From positions 1 through 7,358 of the forward strand of contig CALHST010000231.1 of NCBI GenBank assembly GCA_938038825.1: a stretch of DNA of 7,358 bases, in the 5' to 3' direction. The notes beneath the pieces were generated by a model, which was not told the origin of the DNA, made no database searches, and was given only the letters and a program-made list of their open reading frames with translations. The DNA comes from an uncultured Paracoccaceae bacterium. GTDB taxonomy: Bacteria; Pseudomonadota; Alphaproteobacteria; Rhodobacterales; Rhodobacteraceae. Each line of letters opens with the position of its first letter. The stretch's first letter is position 1. Made by a program: the position numbers and the translations under genes. Positions 1 to 6,070 of this stretch are shown here, one piece after another.

Positions 1-1
1 G

Positions 2-787
2 AACAAACTGACCACATCGGTCACGCGGCGCGGCCCACAGGACCTGAGCCCGTTCAAGAAACCGGTACCGCGTGAAATGGCGCCTTTGGTGATGTCCTTG
101 AATTCACTGATGGGGCGGCTTGATCATTCGCTCAGCCAATCGGAAGACTTCATCGCCGAAGCTGCCCATCGGGTGCGCACACCCCTTGCGACTGTGCGTT
201 CTTATGCCGAAGCCACGCTGCAGCGCGTCGACAAGGAAGAAAACCGCGATGCGATGCGTTCCATGATCCGCGCCATTGATGAAAGCTCGCGGGCGGCAGG
301 ACAGCTTCTGGATCACGCGATGATCACATTCCGCGCTGACCATTTGGAACACGAAGACATTGATCTTGTCGAACTTGGGCGGGATCTGGTGCTGCGGTTA
401 ACACCCATCGCGGAAATGAAAGACCTGTCGCTTGCGGTTTCGGGGGACAGCACAGTCCCCTATGCCGGGGATCCGATCTTGATCCAAAATGCCGTGCGCA
501 ATTTGATCGACAATGCGATGAAATACGGCCCCCCCGACAGTGTGATAGAGGTCACCATAACCGCGGATCAACAGCCCCGGATCATGGTTTGTGACCGTGG
601 GCCCGGGTTTCCCATTGATGAAATCAACACGCTGACCGCGCGATTTCAACGGGGGCAGAACGCGGAAGACACAATTGGATCGGGTTTGGGTTTGACGATT
701 GTACAAGACGTCGCAGTGGCGCATGGCGGAACAATCGAGCTTAAGAACCGACCGGAGGGCGGCGCATGCGTTATTATTTCGCTTTAG
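2..787 (+). CDS. Sensor histidine kinase, C-terminal part (gene starts before the window)
   Basis: The frame is open from base 2 with no stop upstream, so the N-terminal sensor and membrane part lies outside the window. The first visible residues look like a HAMP-to-dimerisation linker. The H-box AEAAHRVRTPLA has its phospho-acceptor His codon at 167-169. The N-box NLIDNAMKYG lies at 500-529, the G1 box DRGPG begins at 593 and the G2 box GSGLGLTIV spans 677-703. All ATP-binding landmarks are therefore present and the kinase should be active. Known role of the family: an inner-membrane kinase autophosphorylates on His and passes the phosphate to a response regulator, which is not in this window. 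The order of boxes and the H-R after the acceptor resemble TctE/QseC-type kinases. An internal Met codon at 77 is not a plausible start because it lies just before the H-box. Its 3' end overlaps the next gene by 22 bp, implying co-transcription with a binding protein that may supply its ligand. Confidence 0.93.
   Translation, partial: NKLTTSVTRRGPQDLSPFKKPVPREMAPLVMSLNSLMGRLDHSLSQSEDFIAEAAHRVRTPLATVRSYAEATLQRVDKEENRDAMRSMIRAIDESSRAAGQLLDHAMITFRADHLEHEDIDLVELGRDLVLRLTPIAEMKDLSLAVSGDSTVPYAGDPILIQNAVRNLIDNAMKYGPPDSVIEVTITADQQPRIMVCDRGPGFPIDEINTLTARFQRGQNAEDTIGSGLGLTIVQDVAVAHGGTIELKNRPEGGACVIISL
754..759 (+). promoter_or_regulatory. Shine-Dalgarno site for the binding-protein gene
   Basis: GGAGGG lies inside the end of the kinase gene, six bases before the ATG at 766. 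It fixes that start and shows that the overlapping gene has its own strong ribosome binding site. Confidence 0.75.
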
Positions 788-1773
788 TATTGCTGATGCT
801 GGGCCAAGTTGGATCAGCGCAGGACTGGGAAGACCAGAAAATTTTCAACGGCGCTGCTGGGACGGTCACTCTGCGCATAATCTCTAGCACGGACACGGAT
901 TTGATCGCTCCGATTATCGAGACATTCGTTGCACAGACTCCGGAGATTTCGATTGAATATCTGGTCACAGGAACCGCGGACTTGGATCGCCGCTTTCGTG
1001 CAAGCCCCAATGCGTTTGACATCGCGATTTCCAGCGCGATGGATTTGCAACTGAAGCTCGCAAATGACGGATTTGCCTTGGCGCTGAACGACGTATCGCA
1101 CCCGTCATGGGCCGAATGGCGTCAAAGCCTGTTTGCCTTCACCTCTGAACCCGCCGCAATTGTCATCAACCGCGCTGCGTTTGCGGGACTGCCCCTGCCA
1201 AAATCACGTCAGGACCTGATCCAGGTGTTGCGTGCGCGCCCCGATGTGTTCCGGGGCAAAGTCGGAACCTATGACGTGCGCCAATCGGGGCTTGGGTATC
1301 TTTTCGCCACGCAAGACGCACGCGCATCCGAAACCTTTTGGCGGTTGATGGAAGTTATGGGCGGGCTGAATGTGCAGCTTTACTGCTGTTCGGGTGACAT
1401 GATCGACGATTTGACCGATGGCACAATTGCAGTGGCTTACAACGTGTTGGGCAGTTACGCGGCTGCGCGGGTCGGCAGCCAAGATGCGCTTGAAATCGTG
1501 CTGCCGTCCGATTTCCCCACAACGATGATGCGGACAGCCTTGGTGTCCAAGGAAACACAAGAGCCTTCGGCCGCCGAAATGTTCATTCGCCATCTGATCG
1601 CGCTGCAATCTGACTTGGACGATGAAGAACGCTTGCTTCCCGCGTTGCATGGACCCGAAACCGGGGCGGAGCGCGCGACGATCTCGCTGGAACCGGCTCT
1701 TATGACGTTTCTCGACAAGCTGAAGCGAAGCAAGTTTCTGACGGAATGGGAAGATGCCCTGATTCAGGAATAG
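766..1773 (+). CDS. Periplasmic solute-binding protein (ABC-type), kinase-linked
   Basis: This 335-residue protein has a classic Sec signal peptide: MRYY, a hydrophobic core to about residue 13, then GSA|QD with predicted cleavage after residue 18. The mature part begins with a beta strand (TVTLRIISSTDTD) typical of type II periplasmic binding proteins, and contains AFDIAISSAMDLQ and AVAYNVLGSYA, which resemble the ferric-iron/general extracellular solute-binding families. Length fits those families. A vicinal Cys pair sits in LYCCSGDMI, unusual for a periplasmic protein. No permease or ATPase gene follows, and the gene starts inside the histidine kinase gene. My inference is that it works mainly as a ligand-presenting sensor partner of that kinase rather than as a transport component, as binding proteins do in some Tct/Bct-type regulatory systems. 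The substrate (iron, carboxylate or other) cannot be read from the sequence. The start is supported by the strong ribosome binding site just upstream. Confidence 0.85.
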   Translation: MRYYFALVLLMLGQVGSAQDWEDQKIFNGAAGTVTLRIISSTDTDLIAPIIETFVAQTPEISIEYLVTGTADLDRRFRASPNAFDIAISSAMDLQLKLANDGFALALNDVSHPSWAEWRQSLFAFTSEPAAIVINRAAFAGLPLPKSRQDLIQVLRARPDVFRGKVGTYDVRQSGLGYLFATQDARASETFWRLMEVMGGLNVQLYCCSGDMIDDLTDGTIAVAYNVLGSYAAARVGSQDALEIVLPSDFPTTMMRTALVSKETQEPSAAEMFIRHLIALQSDLDDEERLLPALHGPETGAERATISLEPALMTFLDKLKRSKFLTEWEDALIQE

Positions 1774-1891
1774 ATACGCGACGCCCGTGAAACCCGATCG
1801 TGACAAAGGTCAGCCCGCCAACGGCTGCCAACATCAAAACCAGACCGACTGATGCGCGGGCCAGCGAAAGAAATCTTCGCCGGCGGTTCAT
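1700..1891 (-). CDS. Possible small single-span membrane protein
   Basis: A minus-strand frame of 63 residues, counted from the ATG at 1891, begins MNRRRRFLSLARASVG and continues into a hydrophobic run (VGLVLMLAAVGGLTFVTIGF) ending in a basic pair. That is a good one-pass membrane segment or uncleaved signal anchor with a positively charged N-terminus facing the cytoplasm. The frame is open further upstream, so ATGs at 1915, 1972 or 2011 are also possible; none has a convincing ribosome binding site. It lies downstream of leuD on the same strand and could be the last gene of that operon. Its final 24 codons overlap the end of the convergent binding-protein gene, which weakens the case. I do not recognise the family and give no function. 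It may be a chance frame. Confidence 0.35.
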   Translation of the reverse strand: MNRRRRFLSLARASVGLVLMLAAVGGLTFVTIGFHGRRVSIPESGHLPIPSETCFASACRETS

Positions 1892-2032
1892 AATTTGACA
1901 CGCAACGTCGTCCATGGATAGGGCAACGAATGTGGCCGTACATAGCAGATCATTTAATGGTTGTGCATTCATCCAGTAATGCTGGGGAACTTGGTGCGAA
2001 AAGAACGGCATTCCAACTGCCCGTCACACGTT

Positions 2033-2635
2033 TTACTTCGGGACACGAACAACAAGTTTGTTTGGCCGCTTTGCTTCGAATTCGCGTATCTGGGCATTCA
2101 ATGACAGCGTATCGCTGACATCCTCGCGCTCTTCGACCAAGGCGCGTTGCGTGGCTTGGTCGATTGTGATTGGCACGGATTGATCGTCCCAACGGACCTG
2201 CTTTTGATCAAGGTCAATCGCGACATCCAGGGGTTGTTCCGCGATGGCCTGCAAAACTGCGTCCCGCGCAGATGGGCTTATACTGGCAAGAACCAGCAGG
2301 TTCTTTCGGGCATTGTCATAGAAAATGCCTGCGAAACTTGTGCCGATAATCGCCTTTATCCCAAGCTGCTTAAGACCCCAGACGGCATGTTCACGACTGG
2401 ACCCACACCCGAAATTATCGCCCACGACAAGGATCTCGGCACCTCGAAAGGCAGGGCGATGCAGGACAAAATCTGGGTTCTCATTGCCTTCGGTATCAAA
2501 ACGCAGATCGGCAAGAACCCCGTCAGCCAACCCCTCGCGCGTGATGGTGCGTAAAAACCGTTTGGGCATGATCACATCGGTATCGATGTTTGACAGTGGG
2601 AATGGCGCGGCGCGCCCTGTGACATGTGTGGGCAT
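2033..2635 (-). CDS. leuD: Isopropylmalate-isomerase-family dehydratase, small subunit (LeuD-like)
   Basis: This is the small (swivel) subunit of a LeuCD-type hydro-lyase. LeuCD interconverts 2- and 3-isopropylmalate in leucine synthesis; paralogues act on citraconate or other 2-methylmalates. The 200-residue length matches LeuD. Landmarks are NIDTDVIMPKRFL at residues 16-28, NFGCGSSREHA at 74-84 (the substrate-binding loop signature) and FAGIFYDNARKN after it. The end, LNAQIREFEAKRP, matches the usual LeuD tail. The ATG shares a base with the stop of leuC (TAATG), and AAGGA lies upstream within the leuC 3' end. The N-terminus is shorter than in many alphaproteobacterial LeuD proteins, and several positions look divergent from the housekeeping type as I remember it. 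No leuB or leuA is adjacent. Family assignment is secure; the exact substrate is not. Confidence 0.93.
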   Translation of the reverse strand: MPTHVTGRAAPFPLSNIDTDVIMPKRFLRTITREGLADGVLADLRFDTEGNENPDFVLHRPAFRGAEILVVGDNFGCGSSREHAVWGLKQLGIKAIIGTSFAGIFYDNARKNLLVLASISPSARDAVLQAIAEQPLDVAIDLDQKQVRWDDQSVPITIDQATQRALVEEREDVSDTLSLNAQIREFEAKRPNKLVVRVPK

Positions 2636-4017
2636 TACAGGTCCTTGTGTTCGACAAAGGCGCGCACATCTGCGATCCGGCCTTTAACAGCAGCGGCGGC
2701 TACCATTGCCGGGCTCATCAGATGTGTGCGGGCACCACGGCCCTGACGGCCTTCGAAATTACGGTTGGTAGACGACGCAACCCGTTCGCCATCCATCGCC
2801 ACATCGTCGTTCATGGCCAAGCACATGGAACATCCCGCTTCGGGTCGCCAATCAAATCCTGCGTCGCGAAACACCACGTCCAATCCTTCAGCCTCTGCCG
2901 CAAGACGTGTCATGGTCGAACCCGGCACGACAATGGCAGTCACGCCATCTGCGACTTTGCGGTCCTTTAAAATCGCTGCAGCTTGGCGCAAATCTTCAAT
3001 TCTTGAGTTTGTACAGGATCCAATAAAGGCGCGGTCAATCGCGATATCGGTCATGGGCGTTCCTGCGATTAACCCCATGTAGTCCAGTGCGCGGCCATGG
3101 CTTTCCTGCGCTTTGGGCAAGGTTGCGTCCGGTTCTGGAACAAGGGCGTCAACCGGAACAGATTGATCGGGACTGGTGCCCCAGCTGACCAGCGGCGCAA
3201 TCTCTGCGCCATTGATCTCGACGTTACGGTCAAATGGTGCACCGGGGTCACTGTGCCAGTCTTCTGCGGGGTTCACATAAGGGCCTTTGACCGCCGCGTG
3301 GCTGACATCATCCTGTGCGATCAATGCGGCACGCGCCCCCAGCTCTACCGCCATATTGCAAATCGTCATGCGGCCCGTAATGGATTGAGAGCGGATCGCC
3401 TCGCCTGCAAATTCGACAGCAAAGCCATTGGCCCCACCTGCGCCCACCACCTGCACAACTTTCATGATGATGTCTTTTGCGACCACACCGGGGGCAAGGT
3501 CCCCGCTGACTGTCACCCGCATGTTTTTCATACGCCTATAGCGCAGAGTCTGCGTTGCCAGGACGTGCTCGACCTCGGATGTGCCGATGCCGAACCCAAG
3601 CGCACCGAACGCCCCGTAGGTTGTCGTATGGCTGTCACCACACACGATCACCATACCCGGTGCCACAAGCCCCTGTTCAGGGACCACCACATGTTCGATC
3701 CCCTGTCGAGGGTCGCCTAACCCGTAAAGGGCGATGCCATGCTGCGCGCAGTTCTTGCCCAGATTGTCGATCAAAAGCTGCGACGCCGCGTCAGGCGCGG
3801 CCCGACCACGGGTTGCATTTACATGATCGACCACCGCCAAATGCGACTCGGGTTTCCAGACAGGCAATCCCTTCTCATCAAGCCCGGAAAAGGCTTGTGG
3901 ACTGGTATATTCGTTCATCACGTGCAGATCGACATACAGCAGCATTTCGCCATCTGGCAAATCGCATACCTTGTGACTGTCGACGAGCTTGTCATAGAGC
4001 GTTCGTGGCATGGTCAT
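2635..4017 (-). CDS. leuC: Isopropylmalate-isomerase-family dehydratase, large [4Fe-4S] subunit (LeuC-like)
   Basis: This aconitase-superfamily large subunit partners with the LeuD-like protein. Counted from the ATG at 4017 (460 residues), the three cluster-ligand cysteines are present: C335 in FIGSCTNSRIEDLR, and C396 and C399 in AGCSMCLAMN. Other signatures are CGDSHTTTYGAFGALGFGIG, GTSEVEHVLATQT, SSTNRNFEGRQGR and SWGTSP. Length is typical of LeuC. The start at 4017 makes an ATGA overlap with the upstream hydrolase, matching the other junctions of this operon; the ATG at 4011 is an alternative that gives the more usual MPRTLYDK start and has GAAAG six bases upstream. The substrate-side motif reads VVDHVNATRGR, where housekeeping LeuC has a DHNVPT-like sequence, so this may be a paralogue with a different substrate. 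The context (dehalogenase-type hydrolase, amidohydrolase remnant, no leuA/leuB) points the same way. A normal role in leucine synthesis is not excluded. Confidence 0.93.
   Translation of the reverse strand: MTMPRTLYDKLVDSHKVCDLPDGEMLLYVDLHVMNEYTSPQAFSGLDEKGLPVWKPESHLAVVDHVNATRGRAAPDAASQLLIDNLGKNCAQHGIALYGLGDPRQGIEHVVVPEQGLVAPGMVIVCGDSHTTTYGAFGALGFGIGTSEVEHVLATQTLRYRRMKNMRVTVSGDLAPGVVAKDIIMKVVQVVGAGGANGFAVEFAGEAIRSQSITGRMTICNMAVELGARAALIAQDDVSHAAVKGPYVNPAEDWHSDPGAPFDRNVEINGAEIAPLVSWGTSPDQSVPVDALVPEPDATLPKAQESHGRALDYMGLIAGTPMTDIAIDRAFIGSCTNSRIEDLRQAAAILKDRKVADGVTAIVVPGSTMTRLAAEAEGLDVVFRDAGFDWRPEAGCSMCLAMNDDVAMDGERVASSTNRNFEGRQGRGARTHLMSPAMVAAAAVKGRIADVRAFVEHKDL
2642..2646 (-). promoter_or_regulatory. 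Ribosome binding site for leuD inside leuC
   Basis: On the minus strand AAGGA precedes the leuD ATG by six bases, within the codons for the last residues of leuC (HKDL). It supports the start at 2635 and independent initiation in addition to coupling. Confidence 0.6.
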
Positions 4018-4907
4018 CTTTCGACGTTGGTAAAGAAGTGGTGCATATCGGCGGCGATGTCGTGCGGGATTTCTTCGGCCATGTAATGTGTCGCGTCCAG
4101 CGCTTGGCCGGTCACGTGCTGCGCCCGTGTCTGCCACAGCGCCAGCGCATCAAAGCAGCTTTCGATCACGCCGCGTTTGGCCCAAAGGACACGCAGCGGC
4201 ATCTCCAGTTTTGCGCCATCATCTGCATCGTCATGGGTGATGTCGATTGTGGCCGCAGCCCGATAGTCTTCGCAAGACGCGTGGATCGACTCGGGGCTGT
4301 CAAAGGTCGAGAGATACTCTTCGAGCGCATCGGGATGAAACGGAGTGTCGCCCCGCGCCTGATTGGTGCATTTCATCATCCAATAGCCGCGCGGATCCGC
4401 ACCGATCAGTGTTTCGGGCAGGGGCGCTTGCTGAATCAGGAAAAACCAATGCCAATACGCCCGTGCAAAAGCGTCTGTGCTGTTTGCATACATCTCACGC
4501 GTGGGCGCGATGTCCAGAAGCAGCATCGCCTGCACAAGATCCGGGTGATCCATGCCCAGCCTATGGGCAACCCGTGCGCCTCGGTCATGGGCCCCGATAA
4601 GAATGCGATCATAGCCGAAATGATCCGCAAGCGCTGCGATGTCATTGGCCATTTCCCGTTTGGAATAGGGGCTGTGATCGGTGTCTGTCAGAGGTTTTTC
4701 AGATTGGCCATACCCACGCAGATCCGGGCAAATAATATGATACCGATCCTTCAAATCCGCCACGACCCCGTGCCACATCGCAGAGGTTTGCGGATACCCG
4801 TGCAACAAAATCAAAGGGGGCTTTCCCGATGTGCCGCCATGGCGCACAAACAGGCTGATCCGCCCAAGATCAATCCTCTCTTCGGTGAAGCCGGGGAACA
4901 AGCTCAT
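4014..4907 (-). CDS. Alpha/beta hydrolase, fluoroacetate/haloacetate dehalogenase type
   Basis: This 297-residue protein matches the haloacetate dehalogenase (FAcD, DehH1) family over its whole length. The oxyanion-side motif LLHGYPQTSAMWH is at residues 34-46. The nucleophile elbow GAHDRGARVAHR gives D108, with R109 and R112 in the positions that bind the substrate carboxylate. D132 (LLDIAPT) and H274 (ATHYMAEE) complete the catalytic triad. H153-W154 (YWHWFF) and Y215 (CEDYRAA) correspond to the halide-binding trio known from the Rhodopseudomonas palustris enzyme. All key residues are thus present. The predicted reaction is hydrolysis of a 2-haloacetate to glycolate plus halide in the cytoplasm; family members also act on other small esters or acids, so activity on fluoride is unproven. 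The frame opens further upstream (ATG at 4958), but the ATG at 4907 gives the usual N-terminus (MSLFPGF) and an ATGA overlap with the gene before it. It also overlaps leuC by ATGA. Confidence 0.9.
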   Translation of the reverse strand: MSLFPGFTEERIDLGRISLFVRHGGTSGKPPLILLHGYPQTSAMWHGVVADLKDRYHIICPDLRGYGQSEKPLTDTDHSPYSKREMANDIAALADHFGYDRILIGAHDRGARVAHRLGMDHPDLVQAMLLLDIAPTREMYANSTDAFARAYWHWFFLIQQAPLPETLIGADPRGYWMMKCTNQARGDTPFHPDALEEYLSTFDSPESIHASCEDYRAAATIDITHDDADDGAKLEMPLRVLWAKRGVIESCFDALALWQTRAQHVTGQALDATHYMAEEIPHDIAADMHHFFTNVER

Positions 4908-5353
4908 GCGGCGTGCGCCATCAGCGCTGCACCGCGCGTCTGTGCCAAACGGACCCAATAGCTGCAGCCAAGGGGGATGATCTCGTCGTCCAGCATCGCC
5001 TTGGCACCGTTTCCGCCTTCTTTGGCGGGCTGAAAAATCGCAGCGATGGTGTCTTTAAAATCGCGCGTTTCAGCCAGATATTTTGCCTCGACAATCGGCA
5101 GCGCATCCATATCGGCGCGCAGCCCAATCGCGCTGTTCGCGGCTGGCATACGCCCCCGGATCAAACCAACAACGCCAGTCTGGCCAAGGCCCGTCACAAC
5201 ATCATCGACACCGAAATCGCGCAGCTTGTCGGCCACAAAATCCGCGGTGTCTGCCACATCGTACAGCAGCCCGGGACGCGCATGCAGGTGCCGCCGCCAT
5301 GCTGTGATCTCTGCATGTGTTTGGTCAAAATAGGACTCTATGTCTGTTGTCAT
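4904..5353 (-). pseudogene. M20-family amidohydrolase (hippurate hydrolase type), doubly deleted remnant
   Basis: The 149 residues align piecewise with M20 aminoacylase/hippurate hydrolases, which are usually near 390 residues. Residues 1-89 are the normal N-terminus (WRRHLHARPGLLYDV, then TGVVGLIRGR and GLRADMDALPI). The sequence then jumps at about residue 90 straight to KYLAETRDFKDTIAAIFQPA, skipping the segment that carries the metal-binding HACGHDGH motif. It jumps again at about residue 122 to DEIIPLGCSYWVRLAQT, which is the family's C-terminal end, so most of the catalytic and all of the dimerisation domain is gone. Surviving motifs are altered as well: HPE reads RPG, and the PAEE metal/catalytic pair reads PAKE. 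The product cannot be an active metallohydrolase. Both losses keep the frame, the gene retains ATGA overlaps at both ends, and AGAGG precedes the start. The original substrate was probably an N-acyl amino acid or similar amide. Confidence 0.85.
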
Positions 5354-5625
5354 CTTAAAGCCTCTGAAAACCGCTTAGGATCAAGCCTATCCTGCAATCC
5401 GATCACAACAAGTTCGGTTGGACCATCCATGACAGGTTCGGCGGCCCAGTGTTCACCCACCAGCTGTACCAGATGTCGGGTGCCGTTGGGAGTGTTGAGG
5501 TAACCTTTCATGCGCAGCACATCGCCGTGTTGCGTGACTGTCTTACGCCAATCGTCAAGTGGCAAGGCCGCAGCCCCGCGATAGCTCCATGTTTCGTATT
5601 GGGCGTGACCGAAATCACCGGCCGG
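5350..5625 (-). pseudogene. CobW/COG0523-type GTPase, C-terminal remnant
   Basis: On the minus strand the frame ending at 5350 encodes FGHAQYETWSYRGAAALP, then LRMKGYLNTPNGTRHLVQLV and ELVVIGLQDRLDPKRF. This is the pattern of the CobW C-terminal domain (a W-S motif, R-x-KG with an adjacent hydrophobic strand, and a closing V-x-IG strand). Family members are G3E GTPases acting in metal-cofactor delivery. The whole N-terminal GTPase domain is absent: no Walker A (GxxGxGKT), no switch or CxxC metal site. The frame stays open upstream to an ATG at 5820, but that stretch is Arg/Pro/Cys-rich and resembles no GTPase; it overlaps the oppositely oriented transporter remnant. I place the recognisable part from about 5625; homology could begin a little earlier. 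The stop overlaps the next start as ATGA. It is probably non-functional as a protein. Confidence 0.68.
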
Positions 5626-5758
5626 TTTGGCCCGACCTTGTCTTGGCAACAGCGACACAGGTGCTACTGCCGCCGCGATAGTGATTGCGCGCCCCGGGCG
5701 AATGCCCACAGGACCGCGGCAACCACATACGCGTGTCCTTCGACAAATCCGGGCGTCA
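5626..5758. other. Deletion scar between two head-to-head gene remnants
   Basis: Neither strand holds convincing coding sequence in this stretch. To its left is the C-terminal end of a minus-strand GTPase gene, and to its right the C-terminal end of a plus-strand transporter ATPase gene. The missing N-terminal halves of both, and whatever promoters lay between, would belong here. The GTPase frame is open through it but reads as low-quality Arg/Pro/Cys-rich sequence. Confidence 0.5.
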
Positions 5759-5932
5759 GGACCATACACGCGCGGTGTTGCCGTGTCTGGTGACCCCCCA
5801 AGTCCGATGAACCTGCCCAAAGGGTGTCCCTTTGCCGGGCGCTGCGATCGGGGGCAACCTGTATGCCAAGACGTTGCACCGCCGCTGCGCGAAGATGCTG
5901 GCCACGCTGTTGCTTGTCACAACCCGCTTTAA
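5759..5932 (+). pseudogene. Di/oligopeptide ABC transporter ATPase, C-terminal remnant (Dpp/Opp type)
   Basis: The frame closing with TAA at 5930-5932 reads PYTRGVAVSGDPPSP followed by GCPFAGRCDRGQPVC and ends VACHNPL. This is the oligopeptide/dipeptide transporter ATPase C-terminal (oligo_HPY) region with its four-cysteine spacing C-x5-C-x6-C-x16-C intact. Normally some 250 or more residues carrying Walker A, the LSGGQ signature and Walker B precede it; none is present here. Within the remnant, the usual linker between HPYTR and the VxLSGDPPSP strand is missing too, so PYTR runs directly into VAVSGD, an additional internal loss. The frame is open back to an ATG at 5627, but that part is not ATPase-like. 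It cannot be functional on its own. It is probably the tail of the last gene of a former peptide-uptake operon. Confidence 0.75.
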
Positions 5933-5951
5933 CGGGTGGCGTCGGTTTTTT
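5922..5951 (+). terminator. Weak candidate terminator after the ATPase remnant
   Basis: ACCCG and CGGGT pair around a six-base loop at 5922-5937, and a run of six T follows at 5946-5951. The stem is only five pairs and eight bases separate it from the T run, so this is a weak match to an intrinsic terminator. Its place, spanning the stop codon of the transporter remnant, is right for the end of an operon. Confidence 0.3.
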
Positions 5952-6070
5952 AGCCAAGACGGCTTCCACTTCCGAAGGTTTGGTTTATCCTTTCGCCACA
6001 ACCCAAAATCCGAATTGGACACAACTTGCCCCCAGTCTTGAAGCAAATCCCACTTGAAACAGACTTCGTA

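Noticed and set aside
77..787. A complete 236-residue soluble kinase starting at the ATG at 77
   Set aside because: The frame is open with linker-like sequence back to base 2, and this ATG falls only about 30 residues before the phospho-acceptor His, so it is an internal Met.
1204..1806. Minus-strand open frame of 200 codons
   Set aside because: It is antisense to the solute-binding protein gene, has a non-protein-like composition and no recognisable motif.
3555..4961. Long plus-strand open frame of 468 codons
   Set aside because: It lies antisense to leuC and the hydrolase, both of which have full sets of family motifs. Its translation is rich in Arg, His, Cys and Pro and resembles no protein, as expected of a mirror frame in GC-rich coding DNA.
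5626..5932. Mobile element or recombination remnant explaining the scar
   Set aside because: I saw no transposase fragment, no terminal inverted repeats and no obvious target duplication; simple deletion explains the pieces.
5999..6070. Sigma-70-type promoter before the immunity-like gene (TTGGAC at 6015-6020)
   Set aside because: No acceptable -10 hexamer lies 16-18 bases downstream; the match to -35 alone is not evidence.
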